From Desulfolinea sp964487745 (GTDB taxonomy: Bacteria; Chloroflexota; Anaerolineae; Anaerolineales; Villigracilaceae), in contig CAZASG010000070.1 of assembly GCA_964487745.1 (NCBI GenBank), positions 1 to 16,128 on the forward strand: 16,128 bases of DNA. Direction: 5' to 3'. The notes under the pieces are model-generated. The model did no database searches. It was not told the DNA's origin and saw only the letters and a program-made list of their open reading frames with translations. How positions within the stretch are numbered: position 1 is the stretch's first letter; each line of letters begins with the position of its first letter. Shown piece after piece: positions 1-6,293 of this stretch. The position numbers and the translations under genes were made by a program.

Positions 1-155
1 GCTCTCTTTGTCTTAGCTGCATCTTTCAACCTGTTTTAGGTAGCAACTCAGGTTAACTATCTACATCAAAATAGCCCACGTTCAAATTGTATCATTTCAG
101 TGCTTGCGACGATAAAAATATCAACCCTTTTTGCTGCATCTAGGCGACAATATTA

Positions 156-183
156 TTGACAGACCCTGTACAATGAATAAAGC
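156..183 (+). promoter_or_regulatory. Possible promoter of the small membrane protein gene
   Basis: A perfect TTGACA box lies at 156-161. At 16 nt spacing it is followed only by a weak TAAAGC (178-183). A better -10-like TACAAT lies at 169-174, too close to that box but 19 nt after GCGACA (144-149). One of these probably drives the gene starting at 220. Bases 1-155 show no gene; a short open stretch (1-39, ending TAG) might be the tail of an upstream gene but is too short to call. Confidence 0.3.
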
Positions 184-219
184 ATATCAAACCACTTTGG
201 AGAGGAGAGACACCCTAAG

Positions 220-456
220 ATGAAACGAAAAACTCTAATTACCAGCCTGATCATGATCGTAGTTGGCTTTATCACCGCCCGAATTGGGGATGCGATGTCA
301 ACCGTTGTCCCCGCCGGCGATGGCGCCGTGATAGTACAGGATAGCATCCTGATGCCAATTGGCGCATTGCTCTCTGTGTTGGGATTTTTAGCGCTGATCG
401 TTGTCGCCGTTTGGTATTTGGTTGATTTTATTCGAGGAAAGCTGAAGAAAGAATAG
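220..456 (+). CDS. Small two-helix membrane protein, unknown function
   Basis: This 78-residue protein is not recognised as a named family. It has two hydrophobic segments, about residues 5-24 and 45-70, joined by a short polar loop containing PAGDGA. It ends in a basic tail (RGKLKKE), which predicts both termini in the cytoplasm with the loop outside. A purine-rich ribosome-binding site (AGGAG at 203-207) lies 12 nt before the ATG, slightly far but convincing. The gene stands alone on the plus strand, converges on the minus-strand lipoprotein gene ending at 594, and ends in a strong hairpin. Coding status is likely from the ribosome site, topology and terminator. No function can be given. 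Confidence 0.75.
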   Translation: MKRKTLITSLIMIVVGFITARIGDAMSTVVPAGDGAVIVQDSILMPIGALLSVLGFLALIVVAVWYLVDFIRGKLKKE

Positions 457-475
457 CTTGCTTCAGTCACGATAA

Positions 476-505
476 AAAAGCGCGGTGAAAAATCATCGCG
501 CTTTT
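476..505. terminator. Bidirectional rho-independent terminator
   Basis: AAAAGCGCG (476-484) pairs perfectly with CGCGCTTTT (497-505). The stem extends through GTGA/TCAT (one G-T pair) to a four-base AAAA loop, giving 13 bp. The plus strand leaves with TTTT and the minus strand with six T, so it can end transcription of the gene at 220-456 and of the converging minus-strand genes that finish at 594. Confidence 0.85.
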
Positions 506-593
506 GCTATCTATGGCTAGCATACGCAATGATGAGTAAAATGGGGTAAGCATTCCACTCGTTATATTTTTTTAATTACCCAGAATGTGGTGA

Positions 594-1196
594 TTAGCGA
601 ATTTCCCTGGCTACAAATTGGATTTTTTTACACGCGAGTATTTGATTGCAGGTTATCCGAGGCTCTTCATCTGGATTGTTCACTAATTCAAGTTCAGCAT
701 TTAAGTAACTTCCCTGAACGTTATGTCCAATATGCTTTATGGCAATATGGAGCAAAACAGTCTCTTGCTGGGCTACTCCTGTTATTTCCAATGTGTAATC
801 CCAATTCATATAACATTCGATACAGGCGGGGCAGGCTTTATAAGTGTAACTGCCTGAAAACGCTCCGTTTTCTTTGAACTCAAAAGGTATTCTCTCTGGC
901 CCCAAAATTGCTTTTTCTTCTGATGATAATATACAGCGTAACTCATTCGGATTCGGTATAGTTGGTTCGGGTGGCTCTGTCTTTGCCAGAAAAAGGCGCA
1001 CATCATGCCATCCTGGCTCTGTTGGTGTTGGTAATTCCAGCCAAATAAATTCTATTTTTTCATTTTTTATCCCATCTGCTGCAAAGATTGTTGATTCTGG
1101 CAATGGTGCGCTGGAAAAGACTTCTGATGTAGCACAAGCCTGAATAAGCAGAATAGAAAGCACTGTGATGGAGCCAACAGTTGCTATGGTTTTCAT
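594..1196 (-). CDS. Cys-rich predicted lipoprotein, unknown function
   Basis: With the start at 1196 the product has 200 residues. It begins with a lipoprotein signal peptide: MKTI, a hydrophobic stretch, then a lipobox-like LIQAC with the lipidated Cys at residue 21. It should therefore be anchored to the outer face of the cytoplasmic membrane. The mature part holds further cysteines in a RC element, a CPACIEC cluster, and a late TCNQILAC pair, which could form disulfides or bind metal. No family was recognised. The frame is open to 1280, but those extra codons overlap the DUF1566 relic and would put a strange segment ahead of the signal peptide, so the inner ATG is preferred. No clear ribosome-binding site is visible. 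It is the last gene of the minus-strand run from 5288. Confidence 0.7.
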   Translation of the reverse strand: MKTIATVGSITVLSILLIQACATSEVFSSAPLPESTIFAADGIKNEKIEFIWLELPTPTEPGWHDVRLFLAKTEPPEPTIPNPNELRCILSSEEKAILGPERIPFEFKENGAFSGSYTYKACPACIECYMNWDYTLEITGVAQQETVLLHIAIKHIGHNVQGSYLNAELELVNNPDEEPRITCNQILACKKIQFVAREIR

Positions 1197-1230
1197 TGGT
1201 ATCACCGTTCTTTCTGTCATATTGACCCTG

Positions 1231-1306
1231 GGGATCACGCACACAACGATAACTATGACGTGGGTTTCCACCGCTCTCAATGGTGGATCGTATTATTCCT
1301 TGGACA
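1231..1306 (-). pseudogene. Relic of a second DUF1566/Lcl-type C-terminus
   Basis: Read on the minus strand, 1272-1231 encodes GGNPRHSYRCVRDP, identical in all 14 residues to the end of the membrane protein encoded at 2457-3533. The two DNA copies differ at 10 of 42 bases, every one synonymous. Upstream residues (NTVNVQG, toward 1310) align at V and G with the FVSFNG of the intact copy. Homology stops where the hydrolase gene ends (1308). The intact copy has a stop right after the DP, whereas here the frame runs on. This looks like the leftover 3' end of a paralogous gene, not a functional gene. Confidence 0.6.
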
Positions 1307-1307
1307 T

Positions 1308-2417
1308 TCACTGTGTTTTTTGCCAAGAAAAAATGACTGTTGCAATGACAGTCAAAGATAGCAAAGCCAAAAGTACGCGATCCATCAAGACTGCCGACTG
1401 TCTGTAATTTGGTGTTGGGAGAAGATAAAGTGTGTCTGTTCCGATAAATTCTTGCAGCCACTTGGCGCTGTCCGTGATCGCTTTTTCGGGTAGCGGCCAA
1501 TGTTCCGATTTGTACCAGATGACTTGCTTGGGTTCACTGGCAACCTCCTGATAGCGGAGCGCATCTTGAACGTTCGTGTATTGATCCTGGATCGCATTCT
1601 GAAATAGGATTGGCGTAGGGTAGGCATGGCTCACATAATGGATAGGTTCGATCGGCCACATTGTCTCAATCCATGCCTGGTTTTCTTCAGCAAACTCATT
1701 CAATGACCCCGTGCGATTCTCCGAGTTCGTCACATGGGTCACCAAGCCGCCGTCGCCCACAATTAGAATATATGCTTGGGGTCGGTGTTCGATGCCTGCA
1801 AGCAAACCTCCCATCGCGCCGCCATAGCTAACGCCCAGATAAGCGATCCTTTCCGGATCGACATCTGGCCTCTCCTCTAACAGGTCAATTGCTCGGCGTA
1901 GGTCGATGATGAGTTGTATCTGCTCTTTGCGATCTAGCTCGGTAAAGGTCAAAATGCCTCGCATTCCTGCATCCTGAGGGCGGAATGATGGTGGATCAAC
2001 ATAGATCACCACCGCGCCATAACGCGCATAGCGCATCCCAAATTCGAGTTCCATGCTGTTTTGCATCACGATGCCAGCGAAAGGACCTTTTCCCTGGGGG
2101 ATAATTAATGTCGCCGGTACACGCCCTCCTTTAGGACTGGCATAGGTGACTTTGATGATCGACAGGCCGTCTTCGGTCTGACTTGAGACCTCCTGAATAT
2201 CCAATGAAGCGCCCTCATCGTATTCGAATAAATGTCGATTTTCTTCGAAGAAATCGTTTGATGCAAGAGGGTCAATAGATCGGAGATATGCGAGAGAGTT
2301 ATCTGTCGGGACAGATGATGGCGGTGTTTCACTTGTAGGTGCTGGCACTTGAGAGCTGGCATTACAACCGGTTAAAAACAGCCCGATCATTCCCAGAAAT
2401 ACAAGTCTTTGTTTCAT
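1308..2417 (-). CDS. Lipoprotein alpha/beta hydrolase with C-terminal membrane helix
   Basis: This 369-residue protein starts with a short lipoprotein signal (MKQRL, hydrophobic core, LTGC, lipid Cys 18) and a Ser/Thr/Pro-rich linker. An alpha/beta hydrolase domain follows. The nucleophile elbow is GVSYGG with Ser 197. Asp 278 (QDQY) and His 306 (SEHW) are plausible triad partners. The fold resembles the dienelactone-hydrolase / prolyl-oligopeptidase-like esterases, so an ester or amide substrate outside the cell is likely but cannot be named. A second membrane segment, about residues 344-364, ends in WQKTQ, so the protein may be anchored at both ends. The frame can extend to a TTG at 2441, but the ATG at 2417 gives the proper signal peptide. 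Neither start has a clear ribosome site. The gene begins 39 nt after the upstream gene's stop codon. Confidence 0.85.
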   Translation of the reverse strand: MKQRLVFLGMIGLFLTGCNASSQVPAPTSETPPSSVPTDNSLAYLRSIDPLASNDFFEENRHLFEYDEGASLDIQEVSSQTEDGLSIIKVTYASPKGGRVPATLIIPQGKGPFAGIVMQNSMELEFGMRYARYGAVVIYVDPPSFRPQDAGMRGILTFTELDRKEQIQLIIDLRRAIDLLEERPDVDPERIAYLGVSYGGAMGGLLAGIEHRPQAYILIVGDGGLVTHVTNSENRTGSLNEFAEENQAWIETMWPIEPIHYVSHAYPTPILFQNAIQDQYTNVQDALRYQEVASEPKQVIWYKSEHWPLPEKAITDSAKWLQEFIGTDTLYLLPTPNYRQSAVLMDRVLLALLSLTVIATVIFSWQKTQ

Positions 2418-2456
2418 GGAGGTTATATGGTGAGTTTGCAAGCAGTACTGCTTTTT

Positions 2457-3533
2457 CTAAGGATCGCGCACACAGCGATAACTGTGCCTCGGATTGCCGC
2501 CGCGTTTATAGGCAGTGTTGACCCAGCCATTGAATGAGACGAAATAGGCGTTCCGCTCGTCGTATTCTTCCGTTGCCCAGTAGTAGATCGGGTCGAGATC
2601 AGGCGCCCAGAGCGGGGTTTCTTTGTCCGGTAAAATTTCGCAATCCATTTGGTCGTGGCTCTCGCCCTGCCAGATACAGCCCGCATTTTCTCCATGTCGC
2701 ATGAGCGAACGGACGTAATCATCGATGGTTGGCATCCGCCAGATATTTTGGGGTTCGTCTTCGAGCGTGAGACCATCTTCGCTTAGATAAAGACAGACGT
2801 TATATTTTTCCATCTCCTCCGCTGAGGCAAAGACGCCGATCTCGGAGCCGTAGCCGGGTTTGTCGCCCATACCAACAGGCGGGATGCCATAGAGCGCGAT
2901 CATGTCCCACGATGGGAAGCCGCCGAAATCCTGCCGCCAATTCCATCCGGGACCTTCGGGTGCCCAGATCAACGTGACGCCATTCCCCTCGATCAGGCGT
3001 GCGCCGCGCTCTCCGTCATCAACGCGGGTTAGCACGATGGGAAGATAATAGATCGAAAGCCCGAGCAGGATCAAGAGTGGAGGGGTGATAGCTGCGAGCA
3101 TCCACCCATTCTGCTTCCACCAAATGGGACTGGGTTCCCAGCCCTGTTCGCGACGGCGTTTCGCGTTGCGCCCTTCGACGAGCAGCAGGATGCCGAGAAA
3201 AAGAAGCGGACCACTGACGAGAAACCCCGCCAGATCGCGCCCGATGGAAAGTTTTCCATTTGTGAATTCGATGTCGAGAAAGAATAATGTGAACAATCCC
3301 CCAAGCACGACAATGAACCACCCGCCAACACGCGGCCACTTAATGCCGACCAGCGTCAGCACCAAAAAAGCAGTTCCGGGGATAAGATAGAGCAGTCGGA
3401 TGTAGAATGCCCCCCACCAGCCCTCGTGATACATTTCCCCCACACTCCAATAGCACCAAAACGACGTGATGACGATCAGCAGTGTTTTGGCGATCCACCC
3501 TGCGGTATGGTCATTGAAAACCTTTTTGAACAT
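2457..3533 (-). CDS. Five-helix membrane protein with DUF1566/Lcl-type C-terminal domain
   Basis: This 358-residue protein has five predicted membrane helices, about residues 12-31, 43-64, 69-90, 101-119 and 143-166. A soluble domain of about 180 residues follows. That domain carries the hallmarks of the DUF1566 / Lcl C-terminal group: WRMPTIDDY (about 265-273, compare WRLPT), YYWATEEYDERNAYFVSFNG (317-336) and the closing SYRCVRD. Related domains fold like C-type lectins or formylglycine-generating enzymes and often act in surface binding. With five helices, one end must be outside; an exterior DUF1566 domain would fit the family, as would its cysteines. The start at 3533 is chosen because GGGAGAGG lies just upstream; the frame is open further to 3614. 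The gene lies 59 nt downstream of the hydrolase gene ending at 3593. Confidence 0.8.
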   Translation of the reverse strand: MFKKVFNDHTAGWIAKTLLIVITSFWCYWSVGEMYHEGWWGAFYIRLLYLIPGTAFLVLTLVGIKWPRVGGWFIVVLGGLFTLFFLDIEFTNGKLSIGRDLAGFLVSGPLLFLGILLLVEGRNAKRRREQGWEPSPIWWKQNGWMLAAITPPLLILLGLSIYYLPIVLTRVDDGERGARLIEGNGVTLIWAPEGPGWNWRQDFGGFPSWDMIALYGIPPVGMGDKPGYGSEIGVFASAEEMEKYNVCLYLSEDGLTLEDEPQNIWRMPTIDDYVRSLMRHGENAGCIWQGESHDQMDCEILPDKETPLWAPDLDPIYYWATEEYDERNAYFVSFNGWVNTAYKRGGNPRHSYRCVRDP

Positions 3534-3592
3534 GCCCTCTCCCTTTCGACGCTCCCCATATCCCTGACGGCTAAAGTGCTTTTTGCAAAAGA

Positions 3593-4357
3593 TCAATGTA
3601 GCCTTTCCAGCCACGCTGCCACAAATTCAGCAACCTCCTCCCAGTTGGGTTCGGAGACGATCCAGTGCGCATGGTTGGGGAATTCCTTATAGTCAGCGTG
3701 TTTATATTTCTTCGCGTTTTGGCGCACCACCCAGACTGGCGTGATGCGATCCTGCTGCCCGCCGACGATCAAGATCGGGGCAGTCACCTTGCGGGCGTCC
3801 ACGCGGCTGTCGGTGCCGCCGCCCAGCATCCACAAGCCGACCGAAGCGATCATGCGACCGGATTCGTGGACAAATGCCTGAAATGCGGCATCCTGTTCTT
3901 TTGGCGGTAGCAAGTTGAGCATTGAGTAGCGCGCTTCGCTGAACTTTTGTCGCACGGGCTTCCCCCAGAACCCCCACGTCGTCAGGATGCTGAAAAAGCT
4001 CCGCAAAACGGATGGCGTGGTCGGAATGATTCCGAATGGAGCGGCAGGTGTCAGCGCGACCAGCGCACTTCCCAAGTCGCGGCTTCCCAAAATTTGCGTT
4101 AGCAGCCCGCCCATCGAGTGCCCCATGATGATCGGTTTCTCGTCGAGTTGAGCGATCTCTTTTTCAAGATCGTCAGCGTAATCCAGCAGGCGCGTTTTTC
4201 CCAAGCGCGGATCGGGATCATCCTTGCGGGCGATATCGTGATAGCGCAAATTTGGCGTGATAACGCGATAGCCCCTGCTTTCGAAGAAGGTTCTGTAATT
4301 CTCCCAGAACGCGCCCGTGCCCCACATGCCGTGGATCATAACGATGGTTTTGCTCAT
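3593..4357 (-). CDS. Cytoplasmic alpha/beta hydrolase
   Basis: The 254-residue product is a compact single-domain alpha/beta hydrolase of normal family length. It opens with the oxyanion-region motif HGMWGTG (residues 9-15), has the nucleophile elbow GHSMGG (Ser 81), an acid candidate at Asp 203 (GGQQDRITP) and a histidine candidate in NHAHW (His 229 or 231). No signal peptide is present, so it should act in the cytoplasm on a small ester, lactone or similar substrate that cannot be told from sequence. AAGGAGAG about 6 nt before the ATG at 4357 decides the start over an upstream in-frame codon at 4393, which would overlap the preceding gene. The spacing to that gene is 16 nt, so the two are surely cotranscribed. 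Confidence 0.88.
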   Translation of the reverse strand: MSKTIVMIHGMWGTGAFWENYRTFFESRGYRVITPNLRYHDIARKDDPDPRLGKTRLLDYADDLEKEIAQLDEKPIIMGHSMGGLLTQILGSRDLGSALVALTPAAPFGIIPTTPSVLRSFFSILTTWGFWGKPVRQKFSEARYSMLNLLPPKEQDAAFQAFVHESGRMIASVGLWMLGGGTDSRVDARKVTAPILIVGGQQDRITPVWVVRQNAKKYKHADYKEFPNHAHWIVSEPNWEEVAEFVAAWLERLH

Positions 4358-4373
4358 AATCTCTCCTTTGGAT

Positions 4374-5075
4374 CTATTCCCGATACACCCCAAAACGTGG
4401 AAGTTGCTTCCGCTCCACGGGCTGGATGCCCTCCGTTAGTGGATCGATCCTCCCAAAGCTCCCATCCCGGAGCAGGATGACAAACCCTCGCCCTTTTTCC
4501 GCGAAAGCCTCCCGCATCTCCTCCGAGCGGATGGCGTAACCCTCAAATTCGTCCTGAAAAAGGGCGAAGATCTGATCGTAGGTTTTTATGAATTCTGTGC
4601 GATATTCATTTGTAACCAGATCAAGATGACTCATTATCCAGCATTTATCTTCGAAAGTCCAATCATAGGCGAGCCCCAAAAATTCATAATCGGATGAAAC
4701 ATAAGGAAAGAAGGGGAATTGCCGACAACTAATGAGACGATTTTCTCGCTCACAGGCCAGATGCCCTAGGCAAGCCAGTGGGAGCATGCCCTTGGGCATT
4801 TCTTCGCTATCAAATTGTGGGGTCTGAGCGGTGCATTCATCCCCGCGGTAGGGATGCCAGAGTTTGGTCGTCTTTTGGAGCGTAGACCACTCACTCTCAT
4901 ACGCAGCCGGGACCGCCTCGCAAATATCACAACAAAAAGGCTTCCCGGAAGGATTATGCGGCGCGCATTTTTCGCCGCAGTCTATTTTTGTGATGGGTGC
5001 ATCGAAGTTCGCATAGAGTGTGCGGATCTCGTCGTTATTCAGGTCGTTGGGAGAGCGAAGAATACGATCAGGCAT
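4374..5075 (-). CDS. Cys-rich protein related to the CxxCxxCC (YkgJ-type) metal-binding group
   Basis: This 233-residue protein is rich in cysteine near its N-terminus: Cys 33 and 37, then CC-x2-C at 48, 49 and 52, Cys 81, then Cys 102, 108 and 117, the last in SCRQFPFF. The pattern, especially a late C-R-x-F-P, resembles the zinc/iron-chelating CxxCxxCC family, in which such residues bind a metal or cluster. The first cluster here is spaced differently from the canonical form, so the assignment is tentative. No membrane segment or signal peptide is seen. It lies 6 nt after the stop of the small membrane protein gene and 16 nt before the hydrolase gene, a typical operon arrangement. No ribosome-binding site precedes the ATG at 5075, so translation is probably coupled to the gene before it. 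Confidence 0.7.
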   Translation of the reverse strand: MPDRILRSPNDLNNDEIRTLYANFDAPITKIDCGEKCAPHNPSGKPFCCDICEAVPAAYESEWSTLQKTTKLWHPYRGDECTAQTPQFDSEEMPKGMLPLACLGHLACERENRLISCRQFPFFPYVSSDYEFLGLAYDWTFEDKCWIMSHLDLVTNEYRTEFIKTYDQIFALFQDEFEGYAIRSEEMREAFAEKGRGFVILLRDGSFGRIDPLTEGIQPVERKQLPRFGVYRE

Positions 5076-5081
5076 GGGAGT

Positions 5082-5288
5082 TTAGAAAGTGTTTTGGAAC
5101 CATCGTGTAAAGTTATAGAGAAATTTGGGAAGATAGGAATCGACGAAACCTGTTAAGTAGAAGGCGATGGGGATCAGCAGCACGGCGACGGCAAACTTGA
5201 GCCCTCTCCCCTCGATCCGCGGCATAGCCAGCCAAAAAAGAAAGCCATAGATGATACCAAATGGGATTAAATGAAGATATTCGAACAT
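5082..5288 (-). CDS. Small two-helix membrane protein, unknown function
   Basis: The product has 68 residues with two hydrophobic segments, about residues 6-21 (IPFGIIYGFLFWLAM) and 31-49 (LKFAVAVLLIPIAFYLTGF), and a polar, aromatic C-terminal tail. It is not recognised as a named family. GGAGGT lies 7 nt before the ATG at 5288 and decides the start; an in-frame GTG at 5303 lacks a ribosome site. It is the first gene of the minus-strand operon, with a TATAAT-like element just upstream and a palindromic terminator behind that. Confidence 0.75.
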   Translation of the reverse strand: MFEYLHLIPFGIIYGFLFWLAMPRIEGRGLKFAVAVLLIPIAFYLTGFVDSYLPKFLYNFTRWFQNTF

Positions 5289-5319
5289 GGTATTTACCTC
5301 CACTTAGATTTTACTGATG

Positions 5320-5325
5320 ATTATA
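5320..5325 (-). promoter_or_regulatory. Possible -10 box of the minus-strand operon
   Basis: A perfect TATAAT on the minus strand (plus-strand ATTATA) lies about 30 nt before the ATG at 5288, right after the terminator at 5374-5406. No good -35 box is seen at 16-18 nt spacing, so this is a suggestion only. Confidence 0.35.
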
Positions 5326-5373
5326 ATGCTTTGCAAAGAAAAAACTATCAGGGTGCAGAGATGGGCGCTTATG

Positions 5374-5406
5374 AAAAGGAGTTTTACATCATGTAAAACT
5401 CCTTTT
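5374..5406. terminator. Perfect 16-bp palindromic terminator
   Basis: AAAAGGAGTTTTACAT (5374-5389) is the exact reverse complement of ATGTAAAACTCCTTTT (5391-5406), with one base between. The hairpin sits 24 nt beyond the stop of the minus-strand gene ending at 5431 and has a T run on either strand, so it should terminate that gene and insulate the operon that follows. Confidence 0.8.
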
Positions 5407-5430
5407 CTCTATGGGGCTGTGATGAATACT

Positions 5431-5967
5431 TTACTCGCAGTAGTAGAGCTTTTGATTCTCGATATTCAGATAAGGAACGCCGGAGATCGACTTGATCGTA
5501 CCCTCTGCCATCACGCAGTCGCCTACTTCGACATTATAGTAATACTTGGTGTCGTACATGAAGAAGGAATTCTTTTCGGGACCGAAATCTATGCGCCAGG
5601 CTTCGTTGGTATTGTAGGTTTTATAGACCTCGCCATAGACACAGTGTTTTTCCCCTTCCATTGCGCGGGTAATATCTTTCCAGAAGACACAGTCATTTCC
5701 CTCCTGTTGGGACGAACCGGAAGGGTTGGTCTCCGGTTCCGGCTGGCTGGCAGTCGGTGGAACAGGCGTCGGAGGTACCGGCGTATTGGTGGGGTAGGGT
5801 GTAGCAGTAGGTGGCTCAACCAGATCATCGAGACTGGGCAGCGCAAATAAGCCAAAACCCACGATGGCGACAACGCAAATTAAACAAAGGATGCCGATGC
5901 CTATGACAGCAAAAATGATGATTTTAGAATTGCTTTTTTTCTCTGTTGGGGGTTGGGTGTTTTCCAT
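5431..5967 (-). CDS. One-helix envelope protein with Pro/Thr linker and Cys-containing outer domain
   Basis: This 178-residue protein starts with a short polar cytoplasmic tail, then a membrane helix (about 16-40) with basic residues before it, so the C-terminal part faces out. A Pro/Thr linker follows (about 52-72, PTATPYPTNTPVPPT), a type common in Chloroflexota surface proteins. The outer domain (about 92-178) has four cysteines (93, 109, 151, 177), probably two disulfides. Its alternating strands, with CVYGEV, VGDCVMAEG and GVPYLNI, suggest a small OB-like barrel; that is inference only. AAGGAGAG lies just upstream of the ATG at 5967 and decides the start over the longer frame to 6003. 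The gene is bounded downstream by the palindromic terminator. Function is unknown. Confidence 0.8.
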   Translation of the reverse strand: MENTQPPTEKKSNSKIIIFAVIGIGILCLICVVAIVGFGLFALPSLDDLVEPPTATPYPTNTPVPPTPVPPTASQPEPETNPSGSSQQEGNDCVFWKDITRAMEGEKHCVYGEVYKTYNTNEAWRIDFGPEKNSFFMYDTKYYYNVEVGDCVMAEGTIKSISGVPYLNIENQKLYYCE

Positions 5968-6022
5968 GATGTCTCTCCTTAGTTTTTTTTCAATGATAGG
6001 CATCTTTGCCTAGACTTCAATG

Positions 6023-6028
6023 ATTATA
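6023..6028 (-). promoter_or_regulatory. Possible -10 box of the one-helix envelope protein gene
   Basis: A perfect TATAAT on the minus strand lies about 56 nt upstream of the ATG at 5967 and downstream of the small gene ending at 6056. No matching -35 box is evident. Confidence 0.3.
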
Positions 6029-6055
6029 AATGTTTATATGGCGATTTTGCTGCTT

Positions 6056-6208
6056 CTAGATGTCTATCATCGAAATGATCAAAAGCGGAATCCCGCACAC
6101 ACAAGCCATGATGAGCAATACCGTGCAGCTCAAAAAGGCTTTGCCAATTGAACTTTGATTAGTCCATGTGCCTGTTAGCCAGCCGAATAGATTTGATAAT
6201 GGGTCCAC
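6056..6208 (-). CDS. 50-residue membrane protein with GTG start
   Basis: A short minus-strand frame starts at GTG (6208), with AAGGAAAG 4 nt upstream, and ends at TAG (6056-6058). It encodes 50 residues: a polar N-terminal part beginning MDPLSNLFGWLTGTW, then one long hydrophobic helix (about residues 25-47: FLSCTVLLIMACVCGIPLLI) and a short acidic end. It fills the gap between the LysM protein gene and the one-helix protein gene, in the same orientation. The ribosome site, membrane-helix composition and fit in the gap make it a likely real gene of unknown function. It is easily missed because of its size and its GTG start. Confidence 0.55.
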   Translation of the reverse strand: MDPLSNLFGWLTGTWTNQSSIGKAFLSCTVLLIMACVCGIPLLIISMIDI

Positions 6209-6293
6209 TTTTCTTTCCTTGTGATTTTATGGCGAGATGTTTTTTTATCGAGAATGGCGAAAACAGGTGAATTACGCGAAATTTCTAGACTGA

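Noticed and set aside
153..470. Minus-strand frame opposite the first small gene
   Set aside because: It runs through the terminator hairpin and lies antisense to a gene with a good ribosome site and two membrane helices.
1060..1500. Minus-strand open frame of 146 residues containing the DUF1566 tail
   Set aside because: Its first part is a shadow of the hydrolase gene's 3' end and its last part overlaps the lipoprotein gene. Only the piece near 1231-1306 shows homology, so it is reported as a relic and not as a gene.
5202..5215. CCCTCTCCCC run that might be another palindromic element
   Set aside because: No complementary G-rich arm lies nearby, and the run fits the coding frame of the small membrane protein (RIEGRGL).
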